Positions 47,742-59,520 of a stretch of 64,000 nucleotides of DNA are shown here, piece after piece (within the stretch, counting starts at the first letter, position 1; each line of letters begins with the position of its first letter). Position numbers and translations under genes: made by a program. Under the pieces are notes generated by a model, which was not told the origin of the DNA, did no database searches, and saw only the letters and a program-made list of their open reading frames with translations. Source of the stretch: Muscardinus avellanarius (lineage: Eukaryota; Chordata; Mammalia; Rodentia; Gliridae); assembly GCA_963383645.1 (NCBI GenBank), contig OY726558.1:178961134-179025133 (forward strand), in the 5' to 3' direction.

Positions 47742-48513
47742 CTTCTTTTAAAATATTTTAATTGGGAAGAACTTCAAATAAAAATTTAAAGAAATAATTA
47801 CAGAATGATAAGAACACTAATATTAGTTATGTATTATTAAGAGTAACAAATATAGAGTATACTTAGTTAATACCAGTAGACAAATACGTATAAAAACCTT
47901 ATAATTTCAGCCTTATCATTTTAATATAAGGACCCCTCAGATATATAAGTGATTAAATTTGTTTTGGATAGTCATGAAAAACTTAAACGTCTCAAAATGT
48001 CATCCTCTTTTTTATTATAAGTTTTCCTACTACTAACAATTTCTAAGAATTTTTATTTAACTTTTAATTTTCTACTCCTTTTCTTTTCCTCATTTACTAT
48101 TTTAACTTATATAAATACTAGTTTGAATGTTTTATTATTAACATATATCTAGAATTTTCAATAGTTTTCTTATATCTTTTATCCTCAGTCCAGTGCACTT
48201 CAGCTATTTCTCTAATGTCTCATATTAATATACATAGTTAAAAGTATTTTATTTTAACTGCGTTTTAAAATATGTTTGAATATATTAATGTAAGTACCCA
48301 TTAAACTGATGCAAATAGAGAAATATGACAGACACTAGATACTGTTTGTATGTATACACTATCGCTAAAAACTACATTATGTTGTCAGATAATAAAGTAC
48401 CAATGAAAGTATTTGTTTTAAAAAATAAAAGCCTGGTGTTAGGTAAAAATGTTTTAAGTATATTATCTATATAGGAACCATTATAGTTTTTATGAATAAA
48501 ACAAGCATTCCAG
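47742..48513. other. AT-rich non-coding, no recognised feature
   Basis: No repeat or exon recognised. Confidence 0.5.
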
Positions 48514-48745
48514 GCCAGCCATGATGGTGCAGGCTTGCAATCACAGCATTCAGGAGGGGAGTTTCAGGGTTCCCAGACAGCCTCAGCTACTTAGCAAGGC
48601 CCTTTGCAGCTCAGTAAAACCTTGTTTCAAAAATTAAACAGACTAAAAAATAGGACTTGGGGTGTAGCTCAGAGGTACAATGCCCCTGGGTTCCACTCCT
48701 GGTACTGCAAAACAAACAAACAAACAAACAAACAAATAAATAAAA
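48514..48745 (+). mobile_element. Older B1-dID SINE with (AAAC)n tail
   Basis: 'gccagccatgatggtgcagg', 'cagcctcagctacttagcaag', ID half 'ggggtgtagctcagaggtac', 'gcccctgggttccac' and tail (AAAC)n/(AAAT)n. Confidence 0.92.
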
Positions 48746-49136
48746 ATACATACACAAAAGCATCCCTGGAAAATACCATGTAACACATAGTTATCTGAAG
48801 TAGAAAACTGAGATGTTTTGAAACTTAAATTCTCTGTACAGATTGGGAGGTGATGTCCCACAAATGTCCACTCATAGAATAATTTATTTATTCCACGGGA
48901 CCAAAATATATGTGTTCCACCTGATGAGTCATGAAGCGTGTCCCAGACATTAGGATGTATTACTTTTAAAATGGTTTTTAAATGTTATCAGTAAAGTTTG
49001 AATTTGGGAAATGAGAAAGAAAAAGTCCTATTTACAGCAATGGCTAAGTATGTGAATATAAGGATGCTTTCATCTTCAACTAATATTTTATACAAAGATT
49101 CTTCATGCATTTGAGAATGAATTAAAATAAAAAAAT
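48746..49136. other. Non-coding, no recognised feature
   Basis: No repeat or exon recognised. Confidence 0.5.
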
Positions 49137-51050
49137 TAGGACTTCCAGGAAGATGGTGACTGAAAAAAGCAGTGTTTACGAGTCCTGCTAACACTTGATC
49201 TCTATTGCCACAAAATCAGCACTTTTCATAGCCAGAAAACACTAACAGCAGAGAAATAAAACATATAAACACAAGGGACAGAGGAAAAAAAAAAAAACAG
49301 AACAACTGGAGACAAGAAAAGAAACCAGCCCACTTTGCGGCAGTGGAGCTGCGCTGGCGCCATCTTTCCTCACAGCATCAGGCTCCAGAGAAGAACGGTA
49401 AACAAAAAGCTGAAGTGAGCAGCTGCGGATCATTTGGGTGTCATTCAGAAATTCTTTCAGTGCAAATAATGCCTAAAACTCCTAGTGGCCAAGCTCATCA
49501 TGCCTTCCAGGGACTCAGAATGGAGCTCAAAAACCAGAAAAGAAATATTCCAGCCTCAGGGCCTAGAGCATGGCAGTGACGCCATATTGCCAGCAGTGGT
49601 GGCAAGTTCATCACGCCTGTGACATCTCCAGATCAGCACCCACAATAACCATAAGTAAAATTGTGGCCCCTAAAGAAGAAATTCTAGCACTGCACCCCCA
49701 GGGACTTGTACAGCTTTGTTAATCTCCCTGGGTCTGAGATTTTGCAGTCCAACCCAGTGAAGGAGTAGCAGTGGCAAAGATACCACACCCTAGTCATGCT
49801 CCCCATGAGAAAACGCCCAACCTCCACCCCCACAGTCTTGCGCAGCCTCAAGTAACTCCCTGAGTCTGAGACTTTGTGATACAACCCAGTAAAGGATTAA
49901 TGGCAGCTGAGATTACCAAAAACTCGAGATCCAGAGCACCCTAAGTAAAGTTGTGGTGACCCAGGGAAGAACCCAAAGAAGGCACAAACTTCTGAAGTCA
50001 TGGGAAAGAGGAACAACAATGGAGCGATGAATGCCCACAACCCCATGATATCAGAACCTGAGAAAGTCTAAAAGAAATAAAGGATGAAATTATTGAAGTA
50101 AAGGCATCGATTCAAACTATAAACAATCTATTAGACCACATGGAGAATAAAATCTCTCTCCTAGAAGATGATCACTCCAAAAACGAGTGCATAATTTATA
50201 ACTTTGAAAAAAACATCAGACAGCATGAATCTGACATTGAAGAAATATGGGCCTATTTTTAAAAAAGCTAACCTAAGAATAACCTGAATAGAGGAGGAAA
50301 AAGAAGGTGAAACCAAACGGAACAATAATCTCTTCAAAGAAATAATAGCAGAAAGTTTTCCAAACGTAGAGCAAGCAGTCAATACACAGCTCCAGGAAAC
50401 TTATAGAACTCCCTTTAGACAGGATCAGAGAAAAGGTTCCCCACACCACATAAATGTCAAAATGACCATTGTAAAAGACAAGCAGAGAATCTTAAAGGCA
50501 ACAAAAACAAAAGGCCAGATGACATTCAGAGGCAAACCAATTAGAATCACTCCAGACTTCCCAAACCAAGTCATGAAAGCCAGAAGGGCTTAGAGTAACA
50601 TATTCCAAACTCTGAAAGAATACAACTTCCAGCCCAAAATTTTCTACCTATTAAAACTATCTATCAAATTAGATGGGGAAATAAGAAGCTTTCATGACAA
50701 ACAGAAACTGAAGGAATTTATGTCTTCAAAACCAGCGCTAGAGAAAATACTCAAAGAGATTAACTACAAAGAAGAAATAGGTAATACACACCAGAAGCAG
50801 AGAAACAAGATTTTCCATCCAGTAGACAACTAAACAAAGAATAAACAGTATTTCAAACAGAATAAAATCTTAACATGTTAGGAATTAAAAGTTATCTCTT
50901 AATAATCACACTGAATGGCCTCAATTCCCCAATAAAAAGACATAAAGTGGCAAAATGGATTAAAAACCAGAATCCATCCATTTTCTGCTTACAAGAAACA
51001 CACTTTACAAGTAGAGATAGTAACAAACTCAAGGGAAAGGGCTGAAACAA
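49137..51050 (+). mobile_element. L1 5'UTR, decayed ORF1 and start of ORF2
   Basis: 5'UTR begins 'aggacttccaggaagatggtg' and runs to about 50030, with CpG-bearing segments. ORF1 (about 50030-50835) is read through stops: a heptad-like Leu/Ile region at 50090-50370, then the RNA-binding C-terminal domain: 'GKPIRITPDFP', 'EYNFQPKIFY', 'DGEIRSFHDKQKLKEF', 'KPALEKILKEI'. An in-frame TAG follows 'MKARRA' (50591). ORF2 begins about 50880 and the endonuclease region reaches only 'ETHFTSRDSNKLKGKG' before the copy ends at about 51050. It lacks the ORF2 bulk and 3'UTR, so it was truncated at its 3' side by a later deletion or rearrangement. Confidence 0.85.
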
Positions 51051-51079
51051 GGTAATTTATGTTAAGTAGCCATCCTTAC

Positions 51080-51865
51080 AAATGTGAAGTAGTATTTCAC
51101 TATAGTTTTTATTTGTATTTCCTTAATGATAAGTTATATTATGATAATGCTGAGTGATAGTCATGTGTTTCTTGGTCATATAAAATCTTTGGAGATTTAT
51201 TATCTACTTTAGTCTTTTACCTATTTCTAAATTGTCTTGTTTGCTTTTATTTTTGCTAATTTTTGGGATTTCTATTTGGAATATTAATATACCTTCAGAT
51301 ATAGCATTTGGAAACATTTCATGCCATTCTATCAGTAACTTTTAATGCTGTTTACATTATATTTGGATGTACAATATTATTTATTTTTTATGAAGTAAGT
51401 TTGTTTATTCTTTTGTTGCCTATGCCTTTGGAATCATATCCAAGAAATCACTGCCAATTTCAATTTTATGAAGTCTTTTGATCCAGGTTTTCTTCTAAAA
51501 GTTTACAGTCTTAAGGTTTACATTTAGGTCTGTTATCTATTTTGAGTAAATATTTGTATATGACATTAGGTAATGGTCCAATTTAATTCTTTTTCATGTA
51601 ATTATTATTTTTCAACAATATTTAGTGAAACGATTATTATTTCCTTCACCAAATGTTCTTGGAAACCTTGTCAAAAATAACTTGACCATATATGGGAGAA
51701 CTTATTTCTAGGCTTTTTATTTTACTCCACTGGTTTATATATCTGCCTTTATAGCAGTACTACACTGTTTTGATATAGCTTTATAAGGTTTGAATTCAGA
51801 AAATGTACATCTTCTAGCTGTGTCCTTTTTCAAGATTGTTTTGGGTATTTAGAGTTCATATTTCA
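51080..51865 (-). mobile_element. Ancient L1M fragment, antisense
   Basis: Classic antisense L1M landmarks: 'ccaagaaatcactgccaatt', 'tcttctaaaagtttacagtc', 'atctattttgagtaaatattt', 'cttgaccatatatgggagaac', 'ctccactggtttatatatctg', 'cactgttttgatatagcttt' and 'tttttcaagattgttttggg'. Long, divergent. Confidence 0.85.
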
Positions 51866-52159
51866 TGTTAGGATAGATTTTTTTCAGAAAAAAAAAATAT
51901 ATGATAGTTTCACCTTCAAAAAAAAAAAAGAAAAAAAATATCCTCTGTTAAGAAAGAAAACAAGAAAGAAATATTGAAATGTTATCTCTAAGAGATCAAA
52001 AGTTTGATATCAGACAAATGAATCTGTTATATAAGATTATCATTGTTAATTTTTGATAAATTGCTATAATATTAAAAAATAAAAAGAAAAGAAAAATGAA
52101 GCCAACACCAAACTCTGTGACATAATAAACTTATCATTTTTATTAAAAACAACTTTGAT

Positions 52160-52441
52160 AGGGCGGGTGTGGTGACATATGCTTGTAATCTCTGCTTTAG
52201 GGAGGCGAGACTTAGGAGACAATTGGCAAATAAATGAGACCCTGTTTCAAAAATAAAAGGCCAGCCAGGAGTGGTGGTACACGCTTGTAATCCCCGCGCT
52301 TGGAGGCAGAGACAGGAGGATCAGGCAGGTTCGAAGCCAGCCTCACTGGCTTAAGAGACCCTGTTTCCAAGTTAAATATAAAATAGGTCTGGGAGTATAG
52401 CTTGGAGGTAGAAGGGTTTCCAGGAATTTCAGCACCACCAA

Positions 52442-52486
<45 letters not shown>

Positions 52487-52785
52487 GTAAATAGCTGGGC
52501 ATGGTGGCACAGGTTTGTAATACCAGTGCTTAGGAGGCGGAGATAGGAGGATCAGGCAGGTTCGAAGTCAGCCGCGCTGACTTAAGAGACCCTGTTTCCA
52601 AATAAAAATATAAAAATGGGTCTGGGATTGTAGCCAGTGGGTTTCCAGAATCCTCAGTACCACAAATAAATAAATAAATAAATAAATAAATAACCCCAAA
52701 AGTAGGGCTTGGGTGTAGATCAAGTTACAGTGGCCCTGGGTTTCATCCCCTGTATTAAAAAAAAAAAAAAAAAAAAAAAAACTTT
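52160..52785 (+). mobile_element. SINE pile-up: two young SINEs inside an older one
   Basis: Outer older SINE: 52160-52258 (left half, 'gggcgggtgtggtgacata' to 'gagaccctgtttcaaaaataaaa') and 52694-52785 (ID half 'gggcttgggtgtagatcaag', A-tail). Between them lie two young-subfamily copies in tandem. One is 52263-52485 with an (AAT)n tail (52443-52485). The other is about 52493-52693 with an (AAAT)n tail. All are in the same orientation, indicating repeated insertion into A-rich linkers. Confidence 0.88.
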
Positions 52786-54280
52786 GTTACATAAGTCTGA
52801 TTGTATATTAAATACATTCTAGTTTAGAATTACTAAATTTAGTTATACGGATATAATTTAGTATTCACCATTTAAGCCAGGATTTGAAAAATTTGTAACT
52901 CTAATGAATTATAAAATATGACCTCAGCTAAAGTCAGTTATCCAATTGAGACATTTTTCATGAAATATTTGCACAGTAGTTTATGGTCATTACATAAGCA
53001 GGCTGTTTTATCTTCTTTTGCAGCTTCATTTTGCCCTGGGGAACCCAGCTGCCATAAAATGTGTTATCATTACATGCATGTCAGAAAAGATAGTACACAC
53101 TTCACCAAAACGCATTCATTCAACACATTCATTTGGCAACCTGCAGCTGCTACATATTTAACACAACCTTCAAATTATCTGCTGTAGTGAGAATTGAGAG
53201 TGAGATTTACTTCAGTGGAAATATAAAACTAAATGGATAATATCATTTGTGGTTTACTTCTTTAAATTTCCATATCAAACAAATCACTTTTAGATAAATT
53301 ATTTTCCTGAAAATATGAATTTACTATGCTCCTTCAGAATACTTGTAGTGCAACCATGGTCATTTAAAGGCATATATAATTGGTTTAGGGAAAGTGAAAT
53401 TATAAATTCTTTCAGTAATACTCTTGGCATAGATTTAGAAATAATTTGTTCTTTGTAGTCTTCTTATTTCCTTTTGGTCATGTTGACCAAATTCTTGTTT
53501 GTGAGTCAGATGTAGAGTGATTTTCTTTTTATCAAGATAATTCAATCATTCCAGACAATAAAATATATCTACCCATTTCAAATACCTTTAATTTTCTTTC
53601 TTCAAATTACTATATACAAAACTAAAAATTTGCCAGAATGCCTATTGTGTCATAAAGTGGTCTTTTTGCAAACATAAGTGTTTTCTAGTGAATACTTTTA
53701 TTAGTATGCTTTTAAAATAAAAAAGTAATGTATATTAATATTTTATTTTAAAATAATTTAACCAGGATGTACAATTGATATAATAACATTCTCCTAAAGA
53801 AAAATTGTAATATTATTCTGCTTATAAATAATAAAATTAGATCTTTATAAAATTGAGCTCTACAAATAGCCCTGTATCTTAAAATATGTAACAAACTTTC
53901 CATCAATACTATTTAATCTCTACAAATAATATAGTTGGTAGAAGTCAAATAAAAATTCACAAATTGAGAGAAAAAGAGAAAGAGAATTAGAGATAGATAT
54001 TCTAGTTTCTTCAAAACCGTAACTCTGAATATATAATCAGCATAATTTTATACACAACCAATATGTATACAACACTCCAATTTGCAAATGATCTTAATCT
54101 TTTGAGTATTCTAACTATATTACTCATTTTGTGAAACCAATTTTTATATTTGGAGTAAAGCACGGTACTACTTTCAAAATATGTGTGAACAAACAAGATT
54201 AGATATATGCATAGGAAATAATTGTTTTATCAATTGCAGGTATGCACATGTTTATATCCATTTTTTCTGTATCAATATTT
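52786..54280. other. Repeat-poor non-coding stretch
   Basis: No recognised repeats. 52925-53190 contains 'ttttatcttcttttgcag', a good acceptor-like sequence, then an open frame to a stop at about 53185, with E-box-like cagctg sites at 53049 and 53144. I cannot tell a decayed exon from a conserved non-coding element. Confidence 0.4.
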
Positions 54281-54504
54281 ATTTATGTTTTCTCTCTAAA
54301 TTTTAATTGGATTTAGAAGGTAAATATAATTTGCAGTGTTCCTAGGTCAAAGCAGATAGGTACACCTCTTGTGCTTCTTGGCAGTTCTACTGCCTGTACT
54401 GAATAATGAAAACCTGTCTGGATGTTAACCATACAATACACTTTGGTACCAAATACTAAGAAGGCAGAGGCAGGCTTGCATTATGTCAATCCATATAACT
54501 AAAA
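54280..54504 (-). other. Candidate 3'UTR with poly(A) signal
   Basis: Directly downstream (minus strand) of the possible terminal exon. It is repeat-free and ends in two overlapping AATAAA hexamers ('aacataaataaatattg', about 54275-54290). Supports, but does not prove, transcript termination here. Confidence 0.3.
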
Positions 54505-54639
54505 TCATTTGGAAGATCCTTTTTCTGGATGACAGGACGATTCTGTAGTTGGATGTGTTATCTGATACTGGCTAGCATGCTGATATTTTTTTGAAGAGTA
54601 ATAATTGGCATCATAGTCTCTCAGGCCATCATTATCTAG
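54505..54639 (-). CDS. Possible terminal coding exon, 44 codons, unidentified gene
   Basis: On the minus strand a polypyrimidine-rich acceptor ('gttcttttacatacag', AG at 54641-54640) is followed by 44 open codons and TGA at 54507-54505. The predicted peptide begins LDNDGLRDYDANYYSSKK and ends CHPEKGSSK. It is hydrophilic, Tyr/Ser/Gln-rich, with no membrane segment, resembling the cytoplasmic tail or C-terminus of a larger protein. Codons such as GGC, CTG, GAC, GCC, CAG and AGC stand out from the AT-rich surroundings. I do not recognise the protein, and no upstream exon is identified in the window. A 44-codon open frame could arise by chance, or be a decayed exon or an lncRNA exon. Confidence 0.35.
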   Translation of the reverse strand, partial: LDNDGLRDYDANYYSSKKYQHASQYQITHPTTESSCHPEKGSSK

Positions 54640-55689
54640 CTGTATGTAAAAGAACAAGCTTTACTTGTCAAAAACAATATATTTGAATCAAATGTATTTT
54701 TAAAATGAAATGCAAAAATATTATAGATCATATTAATTTAGGTATATTTTGTAGTAAAAATATGTTTCCTCAGCTTAAAGGCAATATTTATCACGCAGCA
54801 TTCTTCTTGTTTGTGGGTGCTTCTTAGTATTCATTTCTCAGTGCACCACTCTTATCATCTGCAATTCATTATTGGTTTCCATCTTAACATTGAAAAATAA
54901 TAGTCTTGGAACATCAAATCTTCCAGTTTCTCAGCCATGGAAATAGGCATTTCCTTTTTGTGAGGGCTAAGACACTTTTAGAAAAAACATTTGGAAAAGT
55001 TTCTTTCCTAACTTACATCAAATCATTCAATATTTCAACTAAGAAGACATTCTGAGAAGGAAAGTAGAGAAACTGAAGGAAAAAAATCTATTAAAAAAAA
55101 AAAGAAAATGTTTCTATAATTGAGGAACAGTAAGCTTTATATTAAAAAAAAAAAACTGAACTGACTTTACCCAGACAAAAAGATACATTACATAAAAACT
55201 AATTTTTTAAAATTCAGAAAGTGTGAAGAAATTTGTTTAAATGGAAAGGAGAAAATGTAAGCTGCATAACAATAATACATAAGGCCTTATCTTAGCAAGG
55301 AGTACTAAAAATTGTTAAACTTTGCTTTAAGGACAGTAAGGTAATTTTTTTTTTACAGACAACAATTTGATATACAAACTGTAAAATATAACTACAGAAA
55401 AATATTTGGACATGTTATGTGCCTTTACTTAAGCTGTTAGAATTTGTTCTTCAGCAAATGTGCAAATACCTTTAGAATGACTCCATGAGATTGGGGAAGC
55501 AGTGTGTTCAAGAGAAAGGAGGAGGTCTTGAAAAACAATAAAAGCCAGAAGCACACATGCATTATGTCAGAATAAGAACAATAAAATAAAAGCTGTTTCA
55601 GGTGAAGCAGAAACTTCACAGTTTAGAAAGTAGTATCATTGCCTAGCAAAGACATTTCCATTAAAACTCTTTAAAGTACACTGTGTACT
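54640..55689. other. Repeat-poor non-coding (possible intron)
   Basis: Upstream, in the minus-strand sense, of the candidate exon. No second exon recognised, and no SINE or L1. Confidence 0.4.
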
Positions 55690-55860
55690 AATTCATATCA
55701 TAGTCAACCACTAAGCCAACCATGAGAGGGAAAGATGGGGAGGGAGTGGGGTGGGGACTGGGTGGAGGCTGGCTGGGTGATGTGTGCATTTATGTCTACA
55801 CAAGTTATTTTGCTTCATCATGATGTATAAATACAACTCACCAATAAAAAACTTAAAAAG
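55690..55860 (+). mobile_element. 5'-truncated L1 3'UTR end
   Basis: 'ccactaagccaaccatgagag', a G-rich tract 'ggggagggagtggggtgggg', 'gctgggtgatgtgtgcatt', 'caactcaccaataaaaaac'. Same end as the copy at 41750-41900. Polypurine/G-rich 3'UTR tract retained. Confidence 0.85.
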
Positions 55861-57001
55861 TAATCACTTTTATAATGCTAGACAATTTATTATTAAAAAT
55901 ATGATAGAAATATCAAGGTGTTTGTTGTAAAATGCCTGACCAATATTGTGCTTTACATTTTTCTTTTGCTCTGTGATGTGCTTTTTACCTCCTCTCTTAT
56001 TATGCTCTGATTTAATTTCCAGGCTTCCTTATGAAAGGAATTCCAATTAAGTTTATTATTGGAGGACAATGACAGGAGATGGACAGTCTGGGGAAGGTTA
56101 AAGACTATCTCTATGAAAGAGCTAATTCTTATTTATAATGAAAAATTCAATGAAATAAATAAAATTAAAAATAATTTTTAAGACTGATATTAAATTATTT
56201 GTGTATTTAATATGGAAGAAATTATCCTAGAAAATATTTAAGTGTTACAATAAGAACTATTGGGTTTGAAGAAATGAGAAATCTATCAGAAACCTTGATA
56301 CTTTTCAATTTTTATTATTTTAGGGTTTGTCTTTATTCTGAAAAGTTGAATAATGTACATCAAATGACAGTATCCTTTACAATTCAGTCTATTCAAATCT
56401 CTACGTGTAGAAAAAATACCTTTGACACAAATATTACGAATTATTTACTATTCTCTAAAATACATAGATGTAGAAGGATATTATATTTATATTTCCCTTT
56501 GGAAAACCAGTGAGACATATGGATTGAAAATGCGATATATATTCTCCTTTTAATTTTATCATTTAACAAGGACACTACATTGATTTATCTTGGACCTTTT
56601 TTTCAAAACCAGTTTGAAATTATTTTTATTATTAAACCCAGATTTCCCACATAACTCATAATACTATATTCTGATCTGTTAATATAGTTAATTCTGAACC
56701 AACTTAGAAAATATCTTTATCATTTACTTCTCAGGTTTTCTAATAGTATTCAGAAATGGTATAATAATTCTGTTCTGACTTGTCCTAATAGATCTGTAAG
56801 ATAAATTTGGGACAAATCAAATATATTTTTTAAATGAACTTGACTACACTATTAGAAAAAGAGAACAAAAATATTCAACATGATTCTAGCCATAAATTCA
56901 CAAGCACATCTTGTGAATTATATTATTTTAATTGGATCTTTTTCTTCTTTACTTATTAAGCATAGAATATTAAAATTAGAAATGGTGTAGAAGATCAATC
57001 T
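55861..57001. other. AT-rich non-coding, no recognised feature
   Basis: No repeat or exon recognised. Open frame 56274-56513 has no motif. Confidence 0.5.
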
Positions 57002-57085
57002 AATGGTATGAGAGGGGTGTTGAAGTCTCCCAGTATTACTGTATTGGGATTTATACATGACTTGATGTTATAAAGAGTAATCCCA
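57002..57085 (-). mobile_element. Short L1 ORF2 fragment, antisense
   Basis: 'ggtatgagaggggtgttgaagt' to 'tattgggatttatacatgact' closely matches the antisense ORF2 segment at about 26620-26690 of the larger L1. Only about 80 bp, truncated on both sides. Confidence 0.75.
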
Positions 57086-58587
57086 TGAGCATTTCATTTC
57101 ACCCTTTTACTAAGTATTCTCAAATATTACAACTTTTCTTGGCTTGTTCTGTACAATAGCATTGTACAGAATATCTATTTTGTGGCAAATCCACTGAAAC
57201 GTATTCTACTTAACATATAGTTCATATCTAATAAAATTTTTAAATAAAATGGAAAAAGATTAGAAAAAGTGGCAAATAAATGAAAGTAGAATGTAAGTGA
57301 CAATAAGATACTTATTCAATTTTTATAACATAAGCTACATATAATATAGTATAACATCATTTAACTAAATTTTCTATGAATTGAAAATATTTACTTATTG
57401 GTAGATTATTTTATTAGGAGTACATAATACCCAATCAACATTTACTGATGGTATATATTTGTGTAAGGCTTTGAAAAAAAATAGAAAAACTATAATGGCT
57501 TTTTTTATAACATTTTGATCTAAAAGAATCCTATCACTATACAGAGACAAATACCAAAGAAATGACCACTGCAAAAGTAAGTACTTAATGAATTATAACA
57601 TGAATTCCTAGGAGAAAATGCCAATCCATGGAGAAAAATCTTTAAAGATTCAAGTAATAGAAAGCTCTTAATTAGGGCTATAAATAATGAATTACACAGA
57701 GAATCATATTATTTTGTTGCTTTGACAGAATATAAAGATCAGTATGGTTCAAAAGTCCATTTGTTCTTTTACTATATTCTTATCATATCCACGATGTCTT
57801 TTCATCAACCCACTAGAATGCCTCCAGTAACAGTCAATTCTTACCTCCCATTACAGCTCATTTCAATTGCATAGACTTTATTGTAATGGGTTAGCAAAAC
57901 ATGTGCCTCCTTGCAGCTTGGTTACATAATTTAAAGTTTTAACCATAGTCTTATTATATACATTAAAAATTTCACAATTAATTGCTAAGTTCTCCAAATA
58001 CATTTATTCATGAAGACAAAGGAGATTCTCACACATACACAAACTTTAAGAAACATAAAAAAGTGTTTGGCAAAAATATCTTTGGGAATGTAGGAGTTCA
58101 ATAATCATTTATTTATGAATAAATGAACCTGTCCCTTTTAGATAGTTGACCCTCTTGATCTAGCAGCAATCATATAAAAATTAAGATAAAGTAGTCATAA
58201 ATGCTCATATCTCTGAAAAAAATGTGCACAGTACATATTTTAAAATGAAAGACTTCAAATTAGTTAATTTAGCATTAGCAGTGATGACTAATATATATTG
58301 TTCTTCTCTAATACTGCATAGGTTCTTGGATTGAATCTTATCTGTGCAACTTCTTAGTATCATTCAGTAACCCATTTTTGAAAAGCATATGATTATATTG
58401 AGGAAACTATGAGATATTTTCCATTTCACTTAGTGGGGACACAATACATTCATAAAACAGAATACTTAAAGAAAAAAAAAACAACCTTTCAACTTGGTTT
58501 GACTAAGTCTCAATTAATACAAAAATTTGAGCTTTTAAAATAAGCTATACCACTAGCTCTATTTTATTCCTTGATTTTGACTTTTTT
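57086..58587. other. Non-coding, no confident feature
   Basis: 57755-57915 is a slightly more complex patch. The rest is AT-rich without recognised repeats. Confidence 0.45.
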
Positions 58588-58890
58588 TTTTCTGGACTGG
58601 GGTTTTAATCCATTTATCCTAACTCTTAACTACATCCCAGCTCTAATTTAGTTTTTATTTAGAAACAAGTGTCTTACTAAAAGTTGCTGAGGGTACATGT
58701 GAACTTGAACCCCCTCTTGTCTTAACCCTTCAAGTACTGAGATTATAGGCATGCACCATCACACCTGTTCCTTATTCTTTAATTTTAAAACAGGGTCTCG
58801 CTAAGTTGCAGAAGGCCTCACTAAATTCCTGAGGTTCACTGTGATTCTCAAATCCTCCTGACTTAGTCTCCTAAGTACTGAGATTACAGG
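58588..58890 (-). mobile_element. Two old B1-dID SINE copies in tandem, antisense
   Basis: First copy 58588-58770 ('tctggactggggttttaatcc', 'gattataggcatgcaccatc'). Second 58771-58890 consists only of the B1 half ('aacagggtctcgctaagttgcag', 'gagattacaggc'), with no ID half. Both strongly diverged. Confidence 0.82.
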
Positions 58891-59520
58891 CTTTTTCTAC
58901 TACCTCTTCCTCTAACTAATGCTTTTTAAGTGTAAAAAAAAAGTTATAAAATAAACTCACATAGTGATTATTATTATATCTGAGAAAGGTATCCAGACCC
59001 AAATTTAATCAACTAATGCAGCCATGCATGTGTGCAAGCTTTCTAGAGTTCTAGAATTTTTTTATTGGAGTTTATAAAACCCATGTCAGGGCATATAATT
59101 TAGTTTTTTTCCTTTTTGTTTTTATTTGATCAACCTTTTTTTTTTTTTTTTTTTTTTAATCCCCAGTGGTATTTCTGCCACTGGACGCTGCACTGTTAAA
59201 AAAAAAAATGCTGTTGTTTGTGTTTGTTTGTTTGTTTTCATTTTAAACCAGCAAAAGCTCCAGTAATGGAGTTATTTTCACATAAAAGTTCTCAGTTCAA
59301 ATTAATAAAAAGCCCTAAAAATAGAGGTTTTAGGGTGCTTTCAGACTAGTCAACTGTGATAATAGCAAAGGGACAGTGAGAAGAGAGTAGGTATGTACAA
59401 AGGAAGAAGCTTGGGAGAGGATTTGGGAAGATGGTAAAAAGCAAACAAACAAACAAAAAACAGGCTTATACACTTGACCACACAAAAAGAACAACAACAA
59501 CAACAAAAACACAACAATAA
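58891..59520. other. Non-coding with T- and AAC-rich tracts
   Basis: T-run 59135-59158, (TTTG)n near 59220 and (AAC)n at 59489-59507 next to the L1 end. No gene. Confidence 0.6.

Noticed and set aside
52918..53187. 89-codon plus-strand open frame as a gene
   Set aside because: The start codon lies before an acceptor-like site, there is no upstream promoter or motif evidence, and the peptide is unrecognised. Kept only as a conservation candidate.
57755..57915. Possible minus-strand exon ending at a GTAAGA donor (57845-57840)
   Set aside because: The only open frame reaching the donor is short, no acceptor is convincing, and it cannot be linked to the candidate exon at 54.6 kb by phase or motif.
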